Origin: Volvox africanus
Lineage: Eukaryota; Chlorophyta; Chlorophyceae; Chlamydomonadales; Volvocaceae
Assembly (NCBI GenBank): GCA_030268105.1
Contig: BSDZ01000005.1
Location: 1,364,001-1,428,000 of the forward strand
Reading direction: 5' to 3'
Length of the DNA stretch: 64,000 nucleotides
The notes under the pieces were generated by a model, which saw only the letters and a list, made by a program, of their open reading frames with translations, was not told the DNA's origin and made no database searches. Shown here one piece after another: positions 34,401 through 44,362 of this stretch; the stretch's first letter is position 1; every line of letters begins with the position of its first letter. The position numbers and the translations under genes are program-made.

Positions 34401-36341
34401 CGCTACAGACGGCGACTGAATATGGTAATCCCTTTCCCTCCAAGCCAGCTAGCCAGCTAGGATAAAATTTATGTCAAATACTTAAATTCATCTAATTAAA
34501 TCCAAGTAAATCAATTAATATACATCTAATAAATCCAAATCCTGTTCCACTGCTGTCGAGGGGTTTTCCTTCCTCATCCCTTCCCGACAGCCCGCTATCT
34601 CCACCCAGCACCCACACCTGCAACGAAATGCCGGTGCCTTCCCCCGCGCCGTAGTTAAGCCACTGCATGCCGTACATACACACACAGACACACAGAAACG
34701 ACGTAACAAATCGTAGTCACATGTGAGAGGGGGGACGGATAATAAAGATTTACAAGAGATTTTCGTAAATACGTTTCGGAATTATGCGCGGAAATGCGTT
34801 TTAAGGTAGCGGCAAGCAAGTGAGTCAAGCAGGGTTTGGGTTGAGCGGCGGAGTGTGGCGGTTCATTTCTGCTCTGTTGCGTTTCTACATTTACTTTCAC
34901 ACGCAAACATGCATCCAATTTCACTGCTCTGATACCATCCATAAACCCCTGCCGGACGATTTGTTTGCTAGCTCGCAAAAACCGCACATGTACCATATCT
35001 AGCGGGAAACTCCGAGTCCTGGTCAGCCCTCTTCCAGCCATCTTCTACCCCAATTCATCTTCCAATACAACATACTCACATATGAAATACTTTCTAACTT
35101 TTTTTATCTCCGGCAGTGTGAGCCATTGTAACCACACGATGATCAGATTCCGTGAATGAGTTCGGCCACCAAGGCGCACAAGCGCACCGGGCTGGCTACT
35201 CTTCCTAATGCGCTTTGTTTGTGGACACTTTTCTCCGTTCCCACAACAAGGCAATCTCCTGCATTCGTACCTGCGTCTTCCGTACGACAGCTGTCTCAGG
35301 GTCGTACTTATCAAGGTTATCGTCGTACAGTATCAAACCAATCGTCTGGATGGGCAGAGACTTGCCTGCGTGCACGTGCAGCATGTGTATGATAAATTGC
35401 GAGGATGGAGGATCGCAGGGACGATGTAACCCAGGCGGCAGCAACGTGACTCGCAGGACGCAAAACGTTCGAACGTGTCCCTCTCTATCAATCATTACTA
35501 TCAATACTCCTGTCATCACGATTCGCCACAATTATCATCATCACCACTACCACCACCATCGCCATCACCGTTATGTTATTTACCGCACTTCGCCTTGAGA
35601 AAGGTACGGAGCATGCGAGCCGGTATGAAGCCACCTGGGATTTGGGTTGGATCGGATAGGGTAAATCGTAAGAGGGAGGGAGACTTAGCTGAAGATCAGG
35701 AAAGGCCCATTGGGCTGCAGGGGGGTGTTCTCTATGGCAAAGGGATAGGGGTCAGTAACGGTCACAGATCAGGACACATTGTAATGGCTGGAGCCCAGTG
35801 AGCCCATAAAGGCGGCGACACGGGGAAAGGGTGTGCAAGCTAGGAAGGGCGGAATCGAACAACAAAGAGAAGGGATATGGATGGAGTTATCTGTAGTGCA
35901 AAGCCGTGCGTCTGCACTCGCACAGGAACATTTGTTATGGCTTGAAGCATAAAACGGAAGCAGGATTTGCTGTGTGACTGAACTTGCAAACGGAACGAGA
36001 TTCGGGATGGATGGGAGAGAAATGGGGCATATGAAATGGATTGCGTCCTGCCTAATATGCGGTGCACAAGGAGATGTCGAGAATTGCGGATGGGAAGATG
36101 TTTCTGAAGACAGTCACCACCGATGTGGAAATATGTTACTGTAATGTTTAAAAATCATGCTGCAGGATTCCATGGCGCTGGTATTCACGTGGGCTCCTTC
36201 CGTTCCGCAAACTGGCCTACCTGAACCTATGGCGATGATCAGCGTCGGCTTGAAGATTTCGTACACTTGTTTGGTATTTACACAATCGCAAATAGCCTGA
36301 TGAATCTGGTTATAACTTATGTAAGACTTTTCCATCGCCAT
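31479..36341 (-). CDS. Purine phosphoribosyltransferase, yeast HPT1/XPT1 type
   Basis: It transfers phosphoribose from PRPP to a purine base (hypoxanthine/guanine or xanthine) in cytosolic purine salvage. Minus-strand exons in order: 36341-36221, 35634-35584, 35365-35271, 34662-34618, 34071-33994, 33400-33326, 32030-31951, 31719-31479. All phases match, giving 261 residues from ATG to TAG. Visible landmarks: Y-I-S-Y-N near the start; I-I-A-I-G-S-G-G-F-I-P-A-R-M-L-R-T-F-L, as in the yeast enzymes; the PRPP-binding motif I-L-I-V-D-E-V-D-D-T-R; F-V-V-H-N-K-M-K-P-K; and P-D-N-W-I-V-Y-P-W-D. The fifth-to-seventh exons carry a charged insert (residues about 131-155). The C terminus has an Ala-Glu dipeptide run encoded by a GCCTCC microsatellite near 31570-31625. 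Base specificity cannot be told from sequence alone. Confidence 0.9.
32739..32893 (+). repeat. ~150-200-bp repeat family B, copy 1
   Basis: Shares the ordered blocks TCGGCAGATTCC, CTGGATGCTGG, GGTGGGTGCTGAACC, TTTCGGAG, GATGAGGGTG, CCCGAAA, GGTAGGGACTGCCAGG and AGTGGCCACGG with 33505-33711. It lies in the phosphoribosyltransferase intron 32031-33325, directly beside interspersed-repeat copy 6. Confidence 0.82.
32908..33006 (-). repeat. ~100-bp interspersed repeat, copy 6 (reverse orientation)
   Basis: Reverse complement of the same element, in an intron of the phosphoribosyltransferase gene. Because that gene is on the minus strand, the repeat is again in the sense orientation of its host gene. 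Confidence 0.86.
33505..33711 (+). repeat. ~150-200-bp repeat family B, copy 2
   Basis: Longer relative of 32739-32893 in the neighbouring intron 33401-33993, same orientation. It has extra sequence between the TTTCGGAG and GATGAGGGTG blocks and again before GGTAGGGACTGCC. Both copies end in a C run followed by CA-rich sequence. Confidence 0.82.
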
Positions 36342-37222
36342 CTCGTTAGAACGTGAAAACGTGAAAAAGACCTGAGAACAGAACAGTGATTTATGTTATA
36401 TAACTATATGTCTTCTGCGTATGAAATATTTCGGCGCTTGTTGAATTAGGTTAGGCCGTGTCATCAATCAACGAAATCGTATTCATGCTCCGCGACCAGA
36501 TGCTGATTTCCACGGGCCACGATAGGAACGGCTCCATGCCTATTTCTTCGTTCCAATCAGGAGCATTTGATTTATTAGAGCTCAGAAGCACGCTGTGCAT
36601 CTTTTATTGCCTAAATCGTTTTCAATCGTAAAATGTTTCAATAAATTGAGCACAGCCATCAGTTACAACTTCGGCCACGAGGCGCACTGCCCGTGCGTGG
36701 TCTACATCGTTCATAACGTTAAAAGGTAATCCCTTGAAAATGAGCATGAAGGACTCAGGTCCCTCACAGCTCAAGTAGTCTCGACGTCACGCTGCTCTTC
36801 ATAAAACAATCGTGGCGCCTCGACCGACCGAATCGGATTTGTTTGCCGGTGTCGAAGTCCTTAGCCACCGATGCATCATCGTCAACAAGGCGCCAGCTAG
36901 AGCGTATATGTCAATTGCCATCGCCGATTTTGGAGCCGCGCGCCCAACTTCCCATCGCTTACATGAAGGTACGGTGTCTGCAGCAAAGGGCGTAAGCCGG
37001 GCAAATTGAAGTGAAAAAAACCCAACATACAAGCAGGCCGCTCCCAATGTTACCATGCCAGCGGCAATATTTATAGGGCACGGCAAATAAGATGCAACAG
37101 AAAGACTCAATTTTTCGATGTAAGGTCAAGGTCACGGCCTCAAGATCTCATTGCCTCCACCCGACACAAATTCGTTCACCCCCAGGTGCCCCTAAGCCCC
37201 CTCATCTCCTTGTCTGTTGCAT
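36342..37222. other. Intergenic spacer with likely polyadenylation signal
   Basis: Promoter side of the phosphoribosyltransferase gene and 3' side of the OEP21-like gene. A minus-strand TGTAA, the usual chlorophyte polyadenylation signal, occurs at 36959-36963, about 260 bp past the OEP21-like stop. No other feature was recognised. Confidence 0.5.
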
Positions 37223-40200
37223 TCATCCTCCTGTCCAAACACACACAAAATCAAACTTTTCAGTAAATGGGTCAATCCCGAAATACTCGTAAATACCGCG
37301 GATGTGCTTTTCCCTTATCTTCCAAGGGAATACAAAACACGCACTCCGTACCTTGGTCAGCCGTCCGGACTCGTCGGGAATCAGGTCGAGCCCAAGCGAC
37401 ATTCTCAGATCCTGTGCACCCGTCATGCCGTACTTGATGGCCTTGAGCTTCACTGAGCCGCCAAGTACAACCTGATGAGGCACAGCGGGTCGTGCATAGA
37501 GATCACGATCACAGTCGAATGATTGATTGGTTTGCGAAATCAAGTTAGTTTAGTGAATACGCAGACGACTTGGGAGAGACTCGACTCGCTGCGCGTCATT
37601 TCCGTCATGGAGGTTCGAAATGGAGTTGAGTGGGCGCTCACAGCTGGTTTACCAAGGCTGATGTTACAGGTACCCCGAGAGGCCCGCGAGCAGGAAGAAA
37701 CAGCGAGTAGGTACGCGAAATTTTATTTTTGGTTTCGAATTTGGAGCTAGTGCCTTAAAGCCTTAAAGCTAGTGCCTTAAAGCCATGATCCCAGTCATTT
37801 CCCCACCTCAGACGCTTTGGGATCAAACTCCGCCAAGGCACGAGCCGTCAGCCACAGATCCGCAGCGGCACTGTTTTTGATTACCTGTGTGCGGGTTAGG
37901 AACGTGGATGGTGTCAAGAAGAAATGGCCAGGTCGTGTGAAGGGGGCGGGGAGCAAGACCATGGGGTGATTGTACATTGAATGTTACCCTGTTAAGCGAT
38001 ACATCTGGTACCACCAAGTAACATTTAGAAGCCGGATGCGGAATGGGGTGTTCGGAAGAACACAACCCAAATCGGAATTGGAAGCCATGGAAAGAGCAAT
38101 AGCACGCATAAAAGATGCAATCATAATTCTGACTCGCGCTCTATCACTCAGCTTATTCAATGTACTTACGCATCCATGTATTCATATTTTGAACTCGTGT
38201 ACTCATCCATCCATCCGTGTGCACTGAAACGGTCACCGAGCCCCAAACCCCGGGTCCATAAGCACGGTTCCCTTGAAAAGGAACACGGAAGTGACTTCCG
38301 ATCCCCCCCCTAACCAGGGCTATTCGCTTGAGGACCCAACAAAACCGGATTTCATGATCTGAACCACATTCATCACACTGTGGAGCGATAACGAGTATGC
38401 CCCAAATTGACACCATTATACTGCGGGCAAATACTGATGATTTCATCACTCAACTGTGCGGCTCATTCGGGTGGGCCTTTCCCTACACAAGTTTTCCATG
38501 TGGGCCTTACTCGCCTGCGGGTTCTTCTTAATAGCCACCTGATATCTCACTCGCTGGCCCAGAAGCGCAGGAAACCCAACATTACCGCCACCTCCGCCAA
38601 AGCTAGAGCTCACGCCACTATTGGAAGTGCTCGGCGGCAATGGCGGCGATCGGGCCGTGTCGTACGATAACCCTGGGGCGATGCACCAGTCCTGGAGCAG
38701 CAGGCAGCGCAGGCCACCTATTTGGGGGGGGTTGGGGGGGGATTGGGTTTGAGCGTTTGGAGATCTGGAATAGCGCAGGAAAAGAGACGTGTGGCTATCC
38801 GAAAAAGGAGAGCGTTGGTTACATGAGAGAACGGGCAGAAAGAGAGGGAAAATACTCAAAATGAGCTCAAGAGGCGGAAGACAGAAAAAAGAGAAAGTTG
38901 AAGGTTGCGTTCAATAAGGAACTATCAGAAAGAGGGAAACACGCCCCCGATCACCACCAGCCCGGTCGACCTGGCCGCTGAATGATTATTGTTCTTTTAC
39001 AGCATATCATAATCTATGCTATCAACTTCTAAGGCATATCATAATCTATGCTAATCATGCCCATCGGCCGGGAAAGCATTCGCGTAGGGCACCCGGGGCA
39101 CTGGTAGCAGGCCAGGTTGAGACCGATGTCGAGGACATTGATTCGACAAGGAAAGACGACGATAAGACTCCTATGAAGACGGCAGAATACTTTCTAAGAG
39201 CATCGCTATCCATACTACGTTATTCAATCAATAGACACAAGGCCCTATCTACGTAATCCAAAAGATTCAAGAGACCAAAGGCAGTGGTGGCAGGGACGGC
39301 TTCAGCCTCGGCACGTCCGCCAGGCCGTTACCTGGCAGCAGTGCGTCCGGGTCCAGGTTCGGCTCATCCACCCAGCCACCAGACTGGCGCTGCGATTGCG
39401 CAGTCAGAAGTCGCTGCGTACAGACAGCGAAGAGATATTTGTTTAGCTGAACCGGACCGGCAGTGACAAAAGGATACACGTAAAATCGCTTGGTTAAAAA
39501 ACTACATAAATGACAGCTCTAACAAGTAATATTGACTCAAACTTGCATTAAGTCTCTCAGCTCATAATGGTTGAGCCATAATTGCAAATTTTCATTGCCC
39601 GTGTCACGATTGCTATCCACGGATACTTTTTGCCGCCTACTTGCCGCTGACTGCTGTTGACGATCGACCCACGTTACAGCAAACCCATATGACATCCATC
39701 ATTCGATTCGTACATCCCCTTCACACCCTGGCACTGGTTACCTGCAGTAATGGAACGTGTGTGTAGAAGTTCCTCCGGATGTGGCCCAAAACACGATGTT
39801 GACCTGTCGTACCATAATATGTCGAAATAATTCACAACGTTTTATTCCATGTCAGATTCTGGTCAAAGATCAGTCAAGGGAGTAGGGAGAAAGGACGGTT
39901 CATGAGTTGGAGAAAGCAGAAGTGGGTCAAGTTCCAAGGTTTAAGCACCGAACTCACCTGATGCCGTGTCTAACATGCCCTTCATTTTAAGTTCCAGCTT
40001 GCGGGGAGATTCGGCATATTGGCGGGCGGAGATGCACAGCCGGCGACCCGTACAATCCCACACCAAGTTAGTCTGAGTGAATGGGGGTGCACGAGTTGAG
40101 CGGGGCAGGAGAGGGCGACGGGTGTAATTCGGCGTTCGCTGTGCGGAAAAACAAGCCATTAACGTCAAGAAGAAATAAAGATGGTTTTCATGTAAGTGGA

Positions 40201-40576
40201 TGCATATTTCGGGAAGGATTCAGTTTAAGAGCGCCATGCAGTGCAGTACCGGTGCTTTCTGGTGGGGCACCAGAGTGGTCTCTTACCTTGAGATTGCCAA
40301 ACACCTCGACTTCATCCTCGCCCTCATCTGTCCCCTCTGGTGACTCTTCCCCGGTTTCCTCACGAGGGTTGGTCCGGGAGCGCTTCGGCAAAACGGTGGC
40401 GGCTGCGCCAGTGGGTGCAGATGATGATGATGCCTTCGACTCCGCCAACGTCAGAAGTACATTTGCTGGGCGACGATAGAATGTCGGAAATGTAGTCGTG
40501 TCGGAAGCGCGAATCACCTCGCCTATGCTTTCGTTCCTAGGCTGCGGTTCCGGCATGGTGTCGCTTTCGCCGCCAC
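37223..40576 (-). CDS. OEP21: OEP21-like chloroplast outer-envelope pore protein
   Basis: OEP21 is a beta-barrel, anion-selective pore of the plastid outer envelope that passes phosphorylated metabolites. Minus-strand exons: 40576 (or ATG 40556)-40287, 40072-39958, 39803-39742, 39413-39332, 38717-38515, 37884-37807, 37471-37352, 37318-37223; phases match throughout. From ATG 40556 the product is 341 residues, longer than the roughly 180-residue land-plant protein. The similarity I recognise is pattern-level: a strand ending in L-D-T-x-x-G-Q followed by I-R-x-x-F-Y; V-R-Y-Q-V-A-I-K-K; and Q-D-L-R-M-S-L-G then I-R-E near the C terminus. Extra length comes from an acidic Ser/Glu-rich N-terminal exon and a Ser/Gly insert in the fifth exon. 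The 38515 donor appears to be GC rather than GT. The frame stays open upstream of 40556, so the true start may be further out. Confidence 0.6.
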
Positions 40577-40833
40577 CTGCAGCTTGACTAAGGAACGCTT
40601 TCGGGCCTGATTTGAGGATGCGTTAACAGAAGTAGATTTGGATACAAAAGAGTGGTTAGGGCTACTGAGGAAGGGCGGACTGAGCGGCCCACGCTGTCAA
40701 CACGCCAAATATCATGAGATGAAATGAAATTCGGCCAATTAATCAGTATGCGAGGTTATCGAAATCTAATTTCCGTCTATCACTGTCGTAAGGGAAATCT
40801 TAAGCGGCAGAGATGCGCAGACCTGTAAGAAAT

Positions 40834-41035
40834 TCAATGATGGTACGGCTCCTGTACGGAGCCGTTTTCAGGTGAAGCAATGTCCTGATGCAAGAACACA
40901 ATTGATTCTGATTCATCAGTTAATTCATTGTAGTCCCAATCTTGGGGCCAGCCGCCTTCAGTAGCGCCTACATCAAATTTTTGCACCGCAAAAATGGCTC
41001 TTGCTCTGCAGCGCATGAACATGCGGGCTCCTGTG
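40834..41035 (-). other. Possible first exon of the OEP21-like gene
   Basis: A minus-strand open frame with in-frame ATG codons near 41018 encodes an acidic, non-repetitive segment (G-G-W-P-Q-D-W-D-Y-N-E-L-T-D-E). It could be a first exon with a donor near 40857, but the phase there (0) does not fit the acceptor at 40576, which needs one carried base. It may also be a separate small gene or chance. Confidence 0.3.
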
Positions 41036-41259
41036 GTGAGATACTGATCCTCACAGTGTACTGACCAATTTGCGGTTGAACGAGACGCATTAGGGTCCAA
41101 CCGCTGGCGGCCAACCTATGTGGCCACCGACGAAGCTTGGCTTCGACTTGACTGCGGAAACAAATATTGCAGACGATTTAAGTTTAACAGTGTTGCCTAA
41201 TGTGGGTCGTTTGTTCGTGTCTTCAGGCGCATTCAGTCGCGTCTCGCGGCTCTGCCTTC

Positions 41260-42053
41260 ATGGCTTCGCCTCTGGCGCCAACGCGCGCTTTGGTTGCGGT
41301 GAGTAAGCATATTCCTTAAATTGCTTTGCGATGCTGAACGTGTTGTTAAACGTAATAGAGGAGCGTTGTCCTCAATTTTTATCCTGGCAAAGTTCTTAGG
41401 GCAATTCGTGTCAGACAGTTTGTAACCAACGAATAGCTGACCTCTGACTGTCTTTTGGTCACAGCCTGTGAAGGCATCGCCGGTTGTGGTGACCGTGGAG
41501 TGCAAGGCCAAGACGCGCAAGGTAAGAAGGCTGTTTTATCTGCCGCTTGTTGCAAAGACTGGTGCTGCTGTATGTGCGTGTCTGGATTTATTCTTCATTT
41601 ATACATAGGCGGCAGCTAAGCGTTTCAAGGTGACCGGCAGCGGCAAAATTATGGGCCGCAAGAGCGGCAAGCAGCACTTTAACGAGAAGATGAGCCGCGA
41701 CCAAATCCGGTGGGTCATTTAGCTTGGCATTTCCTGTCTTTCAACTTGTTGTGGTAGAGCACGTGCTTCGCGCTTGTCCGGGTGTCGGCGATGGTACTGC
41801 AACCCTGGGGCCGTGATACTCGCCCCTCTTTCTCATCCCCGCTTTCTATTTCTTTTGGCATCGCACCTGCCATCTCTTCCTCCACTGCTTTCCATGATCC
41901 TACGACGCCCACTGGTGGTTTTGGTAAAGTTGCTTCGCATTTCCGCCTATTTCAATTTTGCCCAACAGTGACCACTCCAAGATGTTCACTCTTAGCCCCG
42001 CTAATGTATACAACGCAACCAAGTGCCTGCCCAACCATGGCATTGGCAAGTAA
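41260..42053 (+). CDS. rpl35: Plastid 50S ribosomal protein bL35, nuclear-encoded
   Basis: bL35 is a small basic protein of the large subunit of bacterial-type ribosomes; here it is presumably imported into the plastid. Exons 41260-41298, 41465-41521, 41609-41709, 41969-42053 splice in phase to 93 residues. The first ~25 residues ([13 protein letters not shown]...) are rich in Ala, Ser, Pro and Val with Arg/Lys, as in algal transit peptides. The mature part begins with the family signature [18 protein letters not shown], followed by R-K-S-G-K-Q-H. The C-terminal third (after K-Q-H-F-N-E-K) is much less basic than usual, though the final L-P is kept. Candidate TGTAA polyadenylation signals occur at 42827 and 42961. 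The gene is divergent from the OEP21-like gene. Confidence 0.9.
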
Positions 42054-44362
42054 ACTGGACAACGGAGTCCTCATTACAGCTGGGCAGCCAAAGGGATGTG
42101 CTGTGTTCGCACACGGCATGGAGAAGTGCCTGGACCATCACCGGCTTGTGCTGAGCTAGCGGAGTGAAAATGTTTTTGGCTCAGGAGATTCGGCATATTG
42201 GGTTGTCACGGGGGATTGTGGTGCGGCAGGGATACAGGCGCGCGGGTGGAATATGGAAGGCAGTGTGTTTAAACGGGCGACTTGTCAGCTGATGGCGATT
42301 TTCAAGGCAGCCGGCAGCATTTTGATGAGTGCCTCCCAGCCCAGCCCAGCCATTCCGTATTAGGGGGGTCTTTTTTGTCACTATGGCTCGATCAGCCTAC
42401 TGCATGGTGTAGTCGTGCCGGTTGACAGCGAGACGTTTTGCTTGGTTGTGAGGAACCGTTGAGCTGACTGATGTCCGTCTCCCGCAGCTCGCATGTAGGA
42501 GTTCAACAAGAGCTTACAAATCCTTGGATTTGGATATGGGGCAACGAGATGCTTTCCGGAAATTGCATGCGGGGAAGAGGAGGTGAACGAAGTGGCCATT
42601 ATCCGCTTGGCGGACCTTGAGACATGATGCACAGTGGGCCATGCGCTGTCTCGATGTGGGGCCGAGCTTGAAGATACTTTTCCTTGGTTGTGTGCCTATG
42701 CGTCGCTGCACTTTGGGGTGTCATTCTTGGCTCCGCTGTGATTTGCTTTGTTCCTTTGCCATGCGTTGTCATACGACAATTCCGGACGGAGCTCTGGGAT
42801 CTTTGCCCTTGCGCTGCTCGATTGCTTGTAAACGGTTCAGAACAACATAGGGTCAGATGTCTGGAGTAGTGCAGCCGATTATCCTACTCGTATTTTGCGG
42901 ACATTGGCCATTTGAGACATGTATATGTACTTCGGAGCCAATCCGTAGCCCCAGACAGGTTGTAATACGCCTCATGACAGCAGGGATTCCTGTATCGATT
43001 CTGGACGTGGCAGTAGTGTGCGTCAGCAAGGCCAACATGGAAGCCGCTGTACGTCATGCTACACCTGGAAAATGGGAACAGATGTACAAGGAGTCCTTAC
43101 GAACGTACAGATGTTAGCCAGTTTTTTGAACATGATGCGTGACGTGGATATCCGCCCCCTAATTATTGATGTCCATGATGATTGGGTATGGAGACATGAG
43201 CGACCCGCAGTCGTACTGGTCTTAAGAAAGACACATAATAAGCTTCTTTTGGGTTGACATGTTATGTTCCAGTGACCTAGATACAACGAACACAGCTGAA
43301 CCTTATAATCAACTCCAAGGGTCCCCTGAATACCATAGGTTGACGTGTATGCACTAGAATGCTTTCGGGTACATGTTCAGTCTGTATTTTAAAATAAGGT
43401 ATCGTTATATCTTTGCACTTGTTTAATCACCAGAAGAACCGTTGCGGGTAGTTCGCCATCTCCCGATCATCAAAGTACAAAGGACTACTTGCAGACTCCA
43501 GAGCTGGATGAAGTTGTAATCTCTTGATGATGTTCATATTTAAATTGAAACTTCTTTTCTTACTGCTTTGTCTAGTCGCAAGTGCAGCAGTGACTCATGA
43601 AGGTGGGAACGGCGTTAACTATACACAACTTTGGTGTGCAGACATACAATCTGAAATAATTGTGTATGGGTACAGATGAAGAGGAGCGTTTGATTGGATG
43701 GAAAGGCGAAACGTATGGGCGGCCTCATTCGGACCCATGGTCGCTTGTAAGTGCTACGAGGTGATACGTCAATGTCGCTCAAAAGAAATAATTCGAAAGG
43801 GAAATTTTATGGAAGGTACTCTATCCATGACAGCCATCTCTCAATTCCATTCTCAAGTCAACCATAACACGAGTACCTGACACGCCGATGTACTACATCA
43901 TCGCTCTTGCCTCCCTTTTTAGATGGAAGACGGAGCCTTCACCACAAACACACCTATACAGACTCACGCACGCAGATTGAAACACACCGCCGTACGCATC
44001 GCCTTGACTATCGTTTCTTTCTTCCCGGGTCTTTCGTGTTTCATTCGTACTTTATGGCAGTTTGATCGTTTACTGTGACAATTGTATCACTGGGAATGCA
44101 CCTCAGGGTAATGTAAGCAATTAACTGCCCCGTCCCCCAGGAGTCCTGCCCGCATGCACTGCGCTTGCCCGTTTGCAAACTCCTCTTCCTGATTTCGTCG
44201 TATTTGTCTTGCATCCCCTTCTTCTTCTGACTTCGTAAATCCTACCTAAATTTGGTTTTCATCTGAACCCACACGCGCTGCCCGCCTTATGCTGCTCTGG
44301 CGGCCGTTCACCCCCTCTTCAATGTCTGATCTGATGTCGGCATTTGGCGGTTGGCGTTCATC
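42054..44362. other. Probable 3' UTR and intergenic region
   Basis: The first 800-900 bp may be the bL35 3' UTR, given TGTAA at 42827-42831 and 42961-42965. Overlapping open frames at 42857-43117 and 43018-43257 are unspliced and carry no motif I recognise. The remainder is promoter side of the prolyl 4-hydroxylase gene. Confidence 0.45.

Noticed and set aside
38989..39055. Pair of 20-bp direct repeats (CATATCATAATCTATGCTA)
   Set aside because: Two copies only, in an intron of the OEP21-like gene; no sign of a larger element.
42857..43257. Overlapping open frames downstream of bL35
   Set aside because: No motif and no splice partner; position fits a long 3' UTR ending near a TGTAA signal.
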